DNA from: Steromphala cineraria
Taxonomy: Eukaryota; Mollusca; Gastropoda; Trochida; Trochidae
Assembly: GCA_916613615.1 (NCBI GenBank)
Contig: OU744735.1
Coordinates: 51,538,082 to 51,602,081, forward strand
Direction of reading: 5' to 3'
DNA length: 64,000 nucleotides
Positions 1 through 12,200 of the stretch are shown here, piece after piece. The number at the start of each line of letters is the position of its first letter. Position 1 is the first letter of the stretch. The position numbers were made by a program, and so were the translations under genes. A model generated the notes under the pieces. That model was not told the origin of the DNA, did not search any database, and saw nothing but the letters and a program-made list of their open reading frames with translations.

Positions 1-216
1 TGTTTATACACATTACTTCTTTAATTCTTTGTATATGCATGCATTACTTTTTGTAGATATGGTACGAAATGATATTTAGGTTGATAAACTAACAATATAA
101 TGAGTTTCTATAATGTTTTGTTTAAATATGACATTTGAACAATGAAAATATGTGTATAACGTAACACTTCTGTTTAATCAAAGTCCTTATTTATCACATG
201 ACCACAGTGTATGAAC

Positions 217-3200
217 CGACCTCAACCCGGAGTTTCTTCTCCACGGCGTCATACCCCCAGGGCGAGAAAGCCACGACTCTGATTGGATAGTCCCCGACCT
301 CCAGGGGTATGATGGGAAACGAGACCGAGGCTGCGTCTTTGGCGGGAATATCCAACTTGGCCACCTCTGAGTTCTCCCCCGGGTCCCCCGAGTAGCAGAT
401 CCCCTCCTCACTCGACAGGAACATCTTCACCTGGGGTGTGTTGCATAGCATCATTATCTAAGAGATATCTCAAAATTTGCGCCAGTCTAAGTAAACCTAG
501 CCTCATATTACCCGTTTCACTCCGATATTGAGTCTAGGAAGATTTAGTAGAGGGTCGCGTCAACCGACCTTTTTGCGACCTATGACCCTCCAACGTTATA
601 CGTGCGAAGGCAGACTATTGTGGATCGGAAAGATGAGTTCTGATCGGTCAATTCGATACGTGGGCTGACACGACCATCTACTAGACCTTTCTAGACTCAA
701 TATCGGAATGAAACGGGTAATATTGAGGCTATGTTTACTTAGACTGAATTTGCGCAATTCTCACAGTCCATGGACGGACCCCTAAATGTTAACCTGGATC
801 TGTGATAATATGAGAATATTATTACCTTCAACTTAACTTTACAAGAGCATGCTCAAGCTTTACATAACCTGATTGAGACTTTTTTTCATTGTCTTTTGAC
901 GGTCTCAAGAGTTCCCTACACACTAGCAAGGTCAATAGTTAAGTCACTAAGTATCCTGTTAGGTTTATTCATGACTCAGTTGGTTTAGTGTACTTTGAAC
1001 ATCAAGGTATCACGGTCCCGTTGCACAAAACACTAAGGTGATCTTAAGTCCCTAAGGTAGCCTTAATACAATGTTAAAGGATGGCACTAAGGTTAGCCTT
1101 AGTTAAGGATGTTTCGGGCAACAGCCCCGTGCACATCTACAATGAGTGAAACGCACTGTGACATCCCGTTCCATGTAGTTATAGACGGTGGCCCGGACCT
1201 CAAGCTGCTCCAGCCTCACAGCACTAAAGGGCAGGTCGAGGTGGACGAAGAAGTTCTTGAAGGCGGTGATGTTGTGAGCCCGGCTCACACAAAAGGCGTG
1301 TTTGTCCGACACGCCCACTGCCTGCACTACCCACGTGGTGATAGAGTCGGGCAGCGTGAACTCGATCTCCTTCTTGCCTTCTGAACTGAAACGTGAACAC
1401 AGAGAGCTATTGTGTTTGTAGCTCATCGACCTATCTATAAGTTATTACATTAATTGAAACAGGGTCACCATATCATGAAGGGAAACGTGATCACAATAAA
1501 TTCAAGAAAGCTATGTGGTAGAGTCTCTAGAGTCGTGTTGGATGCCATTTATGTCCCAGATTCTGAACTGAAACGTGAAGAAATATTCTGTATGTTGTTA
1601 TTTTTTCTCTGGACGAGTCCATTCGAATTTCACATCAACAGAATCGATGAGGACTGAGTTTTTGCTTAGTGCTACCTGAGCCATATTTCAACGGTTTGCC
1701 GTAGAATATTTGTCATTTGGACCACATGCCTCAACATAACATGTCATCAGATAGACAATCAAACTCAAAATAATAAAACCATGATAATAGTGTTCTGATG
1801 GTTCTGATACTCACTCCAGCACATAGTCCTCGAACCACCAGGATTCCGGGAAGTTGGATCTGAGAGGTATGGTAGCTACATCAACGTCACCGTCACCAAA
1901 CGGCAGTTCAACGTCACCTTCCTCCACATCTTCTGGTCTGGTGAACCCTTTCTCGAAATAAATCAAAGCTCATGTAGATAGTCTCTCATTGAAACGATGT
2001 GCACAATGTCGTTAAGATCCATACACATTATTATGACCGTGTTTGTGCAATCCTGCTTCTAGCAGATTATCGCTATTGAGTTTCAACATGCAGCCATACT
2101 AAAGCTAGAGAAAATGTATAAGGGCAAGGTCAAATCTGATCATTTCAATTATAAATGATTTTCACCTTGCCCTTATATTATTTTTATTTTTATATCTATT
2201 CTTTTTGTTATATTTTTCGTAGAAAATCCCAAACATGATTGCCATTCAATGTTGTTTCTAAATAGCCAATAGAACCGTAGGAACACCAGTTTGTTCACCC
2301 ATACATGTTCTCATTTGTCCTCATTAATCACGTTAATCGTATTTAATGATACAGTGTAATTAAAGACAATAAAGTTATCTCACTAGCAGATCCGGTGACA
2401 TTGTGAGGGTTCATGACCCGATGTTTGCAGCATCTAAAGTAGATCTTGGCACACTCCTCGGATCCCGTCCCTTTCTTCACGATGGAAGCAAACTCATAGC
2501 AGATCGTCATTGTCGCATTGAGGACACTGCTCCCTTCGTCACAGCATAGGGAGGCCAGTGAAAATTCTGAAGACAAAAAGTCTACGAGGTTCAAATTTAT
2601 AAAATACTGATTGTTGCCATAAACATTGATATCAACTAGGGTACCTGCTGTAATTAATTATAGAGTGTTCTATTCAGTCAATACCTATTTTTATAGACGT
2701 GGAAAAAACATCGACCTCGAAATTGGCCTTCGGTCAATATTGTTTTTCTCGGGTTTATCAAAAACACGCTTTGATCTCAGCACCAGTCTATAATAGGTTA
2801 ATATTAATAATTGAAAAACTAATATATTTGTCAATTGGTTACAGAAACAGATGACCGATTTCTTGTAATATCAAGTCTTCAAAGAGCATTTCAAAGTAGA
2901 ATGTATAAGAAAAACACGTTTCTTAATTAAATCACATGTTCGTCACTTGTGTTAAATCTGTACTACTTACTCCTCAGAAAGAATTAAAACCAATATAAGT
3001 TGTATGCTTCTCACGAGGGTAATACGGTCTGATGTACCATCTTTTTGAAATGTTGCCCAAGCCGCAAGTCGAGGGCTGACATTTCTGCAAAGATGGTACA
3101 TCAGACCGTATTACCCGAGGGAGAAGCATACAACGTATTTATCTTACCGTCATGATAGAAAAAATACATCAATTTTAGTTTGACTGCCGTTAACGGATGA

Positions 3201-6200
3201 GCCATCACCGTATTGACGGCCTTGACCCTTAATGTAAACAAAATGGCGTCAGCCAACCCGACTGAAATGTTATGAATCGTGTTACGTAAAACTGCTCGGC
3301 TAAACATGCTTTAAACCCTTTTGCTTTTAATTCTATAGCATGTGTAAGTAATGTAATGCGGAATTTGTTTCGAAATAAAACATAGAATGACGAGAAAACA
3401 AATTTATAGTTAATAAACACGAAAACAGCTAATCGAACTATGTGAACTCTGCACTTTGCGTGCGTCATTTGGCAACGTCATCTTAACGTTATGTGACACC
3501 TCTTCTCGGAGAGGAGCTGTTGCTATGGCAGCGGGATACATTGAATTTGTACACCGTGAGAAGTGAGACTCGAGGGGTACATAAGATAAAACGATTCGAT
3601 GATCAGCAAATCAAAAACGAGTATTTTACTGTAAGGTAAGATAAATTACCATATTCGTTGACGTTTCTAAGAAATAGAAACCATGCATTATTTCTAGATA
3701 CATTCACATTTATCAAAGAGACGTGGTTTACAAACCCTCGTTTGCTTCTCTCCGCTTCCTAACGTACTTGTTGGGACATGACTTCTGTAGTCTCGGTTCT
3801 GTCCGGATACCTGCGTTCGTTAACACCGTCAGTCCAGCATCCTATCAACAAATAGAGCTATTCCCTGATTCCCAAAACATATTTCTACAAAAATTGATAC
3901 AAAAAAAAACAAAAAAATGGGATAATATAACGTCTAAAATCTCAATTAGTAATTCCCAAAATAACAAACATATGATAAATACTTATTTTTCATGTTTAAC
4001 AGTAAAACAACCTTCTATATGTAACATTGTTACATTTGTTCGCTATCTACGTGGCATTTATCTCTAACCTTCCATATGGTTATAATGTATTTTTTATTTC
4101 ATGAATGGGATCGATAAACAAGCCATAATATTATGACTTATGTAAATGCTTTTCGCAGCCTTATGATACCACATATCCACTTTACTAAGATATAAGCTTT
4201 ACACGCTACCAAACACTTTTTACCCCAAATATTATCTCTGCCTGCTAGATAAGTTGTAAAATTATGTTTGACGATTCACCCCAATATTCCTTCTGGCTGG
4301 TTTAGATAACTTGTCAAAATTATGTTTAACGAATACCTGGAACACCTTGGCGCTGTCTCTCCCCCCTCCCCTTCCACAGCCTCGATCTTGCTGTTTCAAG
4401 GCGTCGAATACCTGGATAGAAGTACACAGGTGCTTCAATTGTCGAAGATCAAGTTCTAAGATCAAAGCATCAAACAAAGATTTTACAAAGATATCGAACA
4501 TAAACATATAGTAGAAAGTACCGCTTCTTATTTAATGTCATCTCTATAAATTGTTACACTTCAAACTTCATTGGAATGAAGTTGCCGAATGTTTAGATCA
4601 TTGTCTGTAATTCAAGTTCATTGCCCTATACCTATTATATTTGGAAACATTGTTGACAGCTTCTCTACTTACAGTTCCACGGGAAAGGGAAAGTTTGTTT
4701 TTCAGATAGTACACAGCCTTGTCTACGGCCATTAGACCAATGCGCATGTCCGGAAGTGCCTTGACTGTGAGAGTTCCGGTATCTCCAGGCCTGTATCTAT
4801 CTCTTACACCGAGATCATCACTCATGGTAATCTGGGAAATAATTGTAGATAAATGTTAAAAATATACGTAATTATCCTTTAGTTAATGAGTTATTACTAA
4901 GTTTAACGAAACAATGTTTTTGATAAAAATCCTTTGAAAACATTGCAAAGGTCACTATTTCACAAACGTAAAATATAAAACACTTAAAACAAACCTAATA
5001 AAATATAAAACATTTAAAACAAAAGAATAAGATCATTTAAGATATTTTCGTTTAATAACTGAGTCTTTCATTAATGAACAGATTATTGATTACATATCCG
5101 TTTCGATGGGTGGCTTAGTTGACTTTATTCTTCTGTATATTTATGGCTATGAACATTTATCCAATGTTCATACTTCTTGTTCGCATCGCTGTTCGACTTC
5201 CATCCAGGCAGAGTCTGCGATCACCTCGGACCCGACATCCAAGCCTCGGATTGAAAAAGCAAGGAGCCTAACATTGGGAGACATTTCCGGTGTGACCGGA
5301 AAGTGAAATTGTGTGCGCGCGCCTCCTAGGTTTCTTGTCTTGGCCTGCATTACGACTCGTCCACGTGAAACAACCTGAAATTTGGTTTGATAGAGACATT
5401 ATCTTCTTTTGGTACAAATATTTAATTGTACGTTTATGGGAGTGATTTTAAAAACAAATTCCCGCTACTGAAAAAAAAAACTTTATGATGAAGAATGAGT
5501 TTGTGTTTTCCAATCAACTACTGTCACCCTAAGGTAACTAGAACCTCATCAGCCATTGGTGGTAGTTATATTCTACACACATATATTGTCAGTGACAAGT
5601 CAAATTAATTTTTTTTTAAACCAAATCCAATTCATCAGAAGATATCAATTTCGATCTTTTTTCTTTCTAAAGTTTGAAAACATTCTTACCAACAAAGGTG
5701 TAGGCAAACCTATATTCATTAAACATAAACACACAAAAGAACTACATTTAATAGTTGAACTTATGACTGCCAAATGGCACAAACCAAAATCCTGTACCCG
5801 CATCTGTAGTATGGAGTAACCTATGTGTAAAGAGACCCGATACTCCGCTGATAGATGCCGTATTAGAGAACATCAATGAGGGTTCCTACCATGAGATTGA
5901 TGATGTTCAGATCCACGGGGTTGGTGTTGGTTGTCTGGACAGTGATGAACTCACCCACTGATGGTATGTGTGTCTTAAAGTCCTGATAAAAATAGGGGAA
6001 ATATTGTTTGAAACGACATTGACTATAAAATGTTTTGAAATTCGATATGTAACCATGTTTATATATGGTGTAGAACATGAACTGTTTAATGCCATCAAAA
6101 TGCATGTATATCTATTCCATCAATGTTACATCATAAATCAACTTTAATTAACGAAAGTTAAAATTATGCATATTTGAGTAACATTGTTAATTATGCCTTT

Positions 6201-9200
6201 TCAATTCACGAATATTTCATTAAATTTAAGCCAATATGTTTAGTGTATACTTTCTTTTTAGCACTGGTTTAGAAAAAAGTGCTTAATGTGACCAATAATC
6301 CTTTTGAATGTGCCCTTTATACATCCCTACAAAGTGTGTACTTAACACAGAAGTTGACATCTATCGTATGACAATTTGATAATTTGGCACCAAAAATAAT
6401 CATTGGTGTTACATAATAATAAATATCGCAAATATATTTCACCGAAACGTCGCATTCATGCAATAAAGAAGTTGATTATCCATAAGAACGTGTTCTTCTT
6501 CATCAAACCTGCTTATATTATGCCTCTCAAAGAAGAAATATATGACACTTTCGTAAATGAAAAAAACACAAGAGAACGTGAGAGACGTACCCCCGATGTC
6601 GGGACGGCCTTGACCAGCATGTAAGTATCTGAAGGCGAGTAGTACGGGGAGGCACCGAAGTATCCAACTGTCTCTGAGGCTCGGGCCAGCCCTCGAGTCT
6701 TCGTCTTCAGCTGAGAGGAGAAGGAGTAAGGTTGCTTTCAGACTTATAAACCGTGTAAAGGTTTGGTGTTGTGTTCTTTATATAGATTCATCAGAAAGTA
6801 TACTATGGTACTTAAAAAACATTTTTATAAGAACATTTAGAATACGGCTCGTAGTTACCAGGGATTGAGAATATGTCTTGTTACAACAGAATTACATCAG
6901 AATTTTGAGCTACCTCTGTGGGGAGAGAACTATCAACAACATGTCCCGTGATTTGACACATGCAGGAACTTTGTTACAGTTGCTAATTTTTTGTTTATTT
7001 AAAGACAACATAAAAATGTTAAGTCAGGAAAGATAATTTCAACTTTCAAAAACGTAGATGTTGAATACTTATATTAAGAAATGTCCACCACGTTTTAACT
7101 TTTAACATATTTGAATCCCGCGAAGAAGGCGTCATATTAAAAAGACTTAAAACGAACACATAATAATTTGAACAATGTTTGTTACAATTAAACTATGCCA
7201 TTGACATGAACGTACCGTAAACCTCAAAGTCTTTGCCTTCTTCGGTAGCCGGAAGTCGAGTGAGAGTTGTCCGTTGTCGTCGGTCTTGAAGTTCTTCCTG
7301 TCGGCACCGTTCCATGGTTTGATCTCCATATTGGCGTCCCTCACAGTTGCCTCCCCTTCCACTACAACTGTCGTGCCTCGGGATGCTTCCCCATTGGCTC
7401 TTACAACATCGACCTGGCAACGTTATAACGTTAACGTCAAATGAAACTCCGGTTACATGTAACAAAGGACACCAAACAACTCATTTTACATGTTCTGCCA
7501 GTACCTATGATTCGTTCTCGAATCTATCTAGAAACTTCGTATGTAACTAACAATCAAACATCTCTGATATAACCTATCCCTTAAAATACCTGGCTCGCTC
7601 TTCGTTCCCACAACATCTAACAAGTAACGTCAAAATGTAATCATCAACATCAAACTCGACGTGTTTCGGTGTGATTTGGTGGTACAATGTACGTTGATTA
7701 ATGAATATTCTAAAAAATGCAAGATGACGTTAGAGCGAAGACAAAATATTTATTTGACCATAACTCTGAAGTTTTAACCTTAACTCTGAAGTTTTAACCA
7801 TAACTATGAAGTTTTAACCATAACTCTGAAGTTTGTCAGGACGTTGTAAACGTTGTTGAAATGAGAGTCATTAAATCGTATGAACTTTCACAACCCACCG
7901 AGGAGGCCATTTCACCTGTAAATATTATAAAATTTCAAGAAACATTTTACCTGTAAGATATAGGGCAGCCCAGGTTTGAAGTATCTGGATGATCTCGTGA
8001 ACTTGAATACGTAAGCAGTTTCAGCAAACACAACTGATTGGTCAACACCGTGCTCTATCTTCCCAGAAGCCTCTTCTGTGACAGCTGCTTCTAAATATAG
8101 CCTCCCTCCATTGGGGAACCACACACTTTCAACCGGCAACTTGACGTCATCGGTGTTGACGTGGAAATCAGCCATGCCTGTTTCGTTCAACTGAAATGTT
8201 TACATAAGAAAAGAGTCTTCCACGCAACAATTTTACACGTTTGCCACATTCCTACTTATGAAATATTTACATGAGCATTCATGCAAAATGATTCTTGTGA
8301 AAAATCCTTCAATCATATGCAATAAGCGTTTGAATTTAAACGTTTTTTGAATGGGCACTACATTATCATCTTTCTTCAAAGTGGTATATAGTTTAAAAAA
8401 AGGTTTAAACTACTTTCTAAATAGTTGTTTCTATAAGACTATTTATTATTGATATTATGGTGGTCAATGCATTAATCACATCACAATTTAGATTGAAAGA
8501 CTATGCTGTTCAGAACTGGATATTGCTGATTTGATCATCAAATTATATTGTTTATTTCGACCAATTCTTTGTCAGTTAAATTTCTATATTGTTTGACCTC
8601 AAATGTTCGTATTGTGAAAGTTTTAAATTGCAGGCAAAAACAAAAGACATAGAAAATGCATTACCAATATGTTACGTTGTTTTCCCATGGGAAATACATG
8701 TCCGTGCCAAACCAAACCATACGTTACAGTCACGTGACCTTTTACTGGCTTCCCAAATACATATCTGAAAAATATAATTTTTCAAGGTTAACATTCTAAA
8801 AACCTAAAGGGTCAAACCTATATTTCTTCATGTTATCTTCGAGTAGAGTGGTTATACACAGAAAAAATTTGCAAATAGACTAGAAAGGATTGAAAAACAT
8901 CTTTCATAAATCACCATGTAGCTGAAAATGATTTCGTTTTGCTTACGCCTGCCAAGGCAAAATTTCATCAATAGGCTTGTTTATGTGTATAAACTGAACT
9001 CATTTCAACAAAATATCTGCTTAAAGATGTTAATTCATATTTCCTCATGCATAAAAACATGTCAGGCATAAGATAGGTTTGACCCTTAACTTCTTTTAAG
9101 TAGTAGGTTGATTTTTGTTACTGTAACCAATTGTTATGTAGATAATTCTTGTATGAATATAAAATTGTAACATTTAAAGCGACAGTATAATAAGAATTTG

Positions 9201-12200
9201 TAAATGCATAAATCCGTCAAATAAATACATGTAAATTATCTTACCTACCAAACACATTTAAAATGATAAACTGGAAAGGCATTAATAATATTGATAGAAA
9301 TGTAAGAAATGATGATTGAACGGACAGTGCGAAATTATATCTAACGGTTATAAGCAGGAATATCAGTGTTACTCACCTAGCGGCGAGTGTAGCGTTAAAC
9401 TCCGGTGTATCAGGGAGGATAACTCTAAATTCCTCATCAACAGAGAACGACACAGAGAAAGTTGGCAAAACTGAAGAAAAACAAAATGTTCATGTATTAA
9501 CCGTTACCTAAGAAGACATAGTGTATTTTTCTGTAGATAAGAAAGTTAAGCTACGACATGAAACTAACAATGGAAAGGGACTAATACACAAACGTGATTA
9601 CTCAAATCAATAACATAAAGCAATACAAACTCGACAAAATTGTTCGGAAATATTTTGCTATTTCCTTATAAACTTCTTCAAGATACTTTATTTGACAATT
9701 ATAATGTTTATATGTATCGAAGAAGCAAACAAACAGGTTTATTTTGGTTACATTATATTTAACAATAGTTCATTCATATAGCACATTTATCAATAAAACG
9801 TATAACGTATAAACGTCAGACGTTTTCAAATGAGTTACTTTTTGTCAATCATTTTAAATGCTTACAATTCCTAGAAAGCAGTCACTTTTTTAGATTAAAA
9901 CAAAAACAAATTGCCTACCATATTCTTTTACTTCGAAACGTATCTTCGCTGAAGTGGTGAGCTTGAAATGAAAAGCAACAAGGCATTCACATTTGACAAC
10001 AAAATTAAAAGAACTCTTTATTGTCCAAAACTGATTAATTTGTATGAACGAGACATATTGTCATATATTTATATTTTAACTGACTCTCGACCGTTCAAAA
10101 TTTAAAATCAGTTGTTTGATGACCACAATTTTAATTTGCATTGATATAAATATGAACATTTTCATTGATAATCACCAACATTGTAGTCTCTCGACCTTCA
10201 AAATAAGAAACTCAGTAGTTTGATAACCACACTTTTAGTTGTATGAATGAGATAGATGTTCGTTGATAATCACCCCATTGTAGAACTGACTCTCGACTGT
10301 CCAGTTGCCATATATGGGGTTGTCGGGGATCTTGAGACTGTCCTTGATGAAGCCCTGGCTCCCCTCGCTCACAGACCGGCTCACAGCCACCCCGTCAGGG
10401 TTCTGGGAAATATGGGAATTATTTATGGCTTTATTTATCATATTAAGGTGAACATTGTCAACATTTAATTATCTTAAATATCTACATAATACTAGCTTGA
10501 TATAATATCGAAGAAGGGATAACGAGCAGTGCTTACTATGGTTTATGTGTACGCTACATCTTCAACGTCTACATTTTACCATCGGCGTAAAAGCAAGAAT
10601 GACCACACCGGATATTGGAAATATGTGTAGCAATAAAGCAAATTTCAACATTTTATTACCTCAAGCATCAACATTACCATTCCTTTAATTTAATAATAGT
10701 AAACAACATTGATTAAGAAAATTATCATGGTGAACTTTTTCAATTTATCTTCATTATCATTTGCTTATAAAGTAAAGTATAAAGATGGAATGACGAGTGG
10801 GATATGGTATATCTATACATGGTGTTAACTTGGTGGAAATTGTCATCAATAATGACATGACCGTTTACTTCAATTAAAGTAAGTGTATAAAGAAGCACGA
10901 ATACCTTACAATACTGTATTCTCTATCCAAAGTGTAAACGTTCTTCCCTGTGACTCGTTATTGCAAATATGTCATTGTGATGGTTCACAGGAAACAGTTG
11001 TCTATCATGCACATGCTGGTCCTAAACCTCCTAGTCATCAAATTAATTTGCTGATTCCAAATAAACAAATGTAAACATAATTCGTTTGCCATGTTTGGTA
11101 AATTAATATGATATGAAGTCAACCCAGTTTGATGAGAAATAGAAAGATTCTTTATAAGATTTGAACGAAAGTTCAATCAAATAATGCCAATAGGACAAAT
11201 GTCCGTATGCTTTATTATGATACTTCATGTTACTTTTTGCAGAGCATGTTTTATGTTTTATAATTAATATACACAATAATGTATATATATCCTGATGATA
11301 TACCTACCTTGATGTCTATTTGTACAGGCCAACTAGCGGGCAGTGATTGGTCATTTAGAGACACAACCCGAATATTCACTGGAAATGAAGAGGTTTTAAT
11401 GTATATCACAATAGTGTTCTACAATTTAGTTTAATAAGGAGGAATGTTATATATCCAAAATATACAGCGCTACCTATGTGTGAACAGTATAACCAGTCTT
11501 TTCAATATTTCCCTCATGACATTTTATCGTTACGTCATCATCCTGACATGCGTTTGTTCACTTACCTTGTATTCTAGTGCAAATATCATGTAATTTGGAT
11601 TGTCTTTGAGATATCTTAGCACTGCGAAAACGAAACCAATAATGTTGAAATTTCACTGCATAAGATAAGATTCAGTTTGCACTAACATATTCGCATGTCA
11701 TACCTATACCAGATAACCGTAACAAATTTGGCATGTCATTGAAGTGACCAGGGGTCGAAATTTCGAAAACACTGTTTTCTATTTTTCTCTACAAAACCCT
11801 TCATAAGCGACCAACAGCTTTAGATCTTGTTCATATTAGTTCCTTTGCGTTAAGGCACTGTTACTGTGATGATTTTTTCCTACAAAGTTTACATGGATTA
11901 TTTTAATCGAAATTTAAGAAAATCCGAATTTCACAAATATGACCCCATCGGTCTATTTAACCATGCCAAATATCGATTTTCAGCACCAGTGACGAAACGT
12001 TTCCGAAATATGGTTTGGAAATGGATATTTTACACATGGACAAATTATGATCCTTAAGTGGTAAGTGGTCCTGGAATTATTTTATGGACGTCAAAACGAA
12101 ACCCAAATTACATGATATTTGCACTAAGATACACAAGCAAGTGAACAAACTTTAGATACGCAGCTGTATTGGTATGCCCTTTTACCATCAATTTGATTTC

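Noticed and set aside
3723..4067. Plus-strand ORF of 114 codons
   Set aside because: It overlaps the minus-strand C3 exon with the RKRR site, which joins in phase with its neighbours; the rest is A+T-rich intron.
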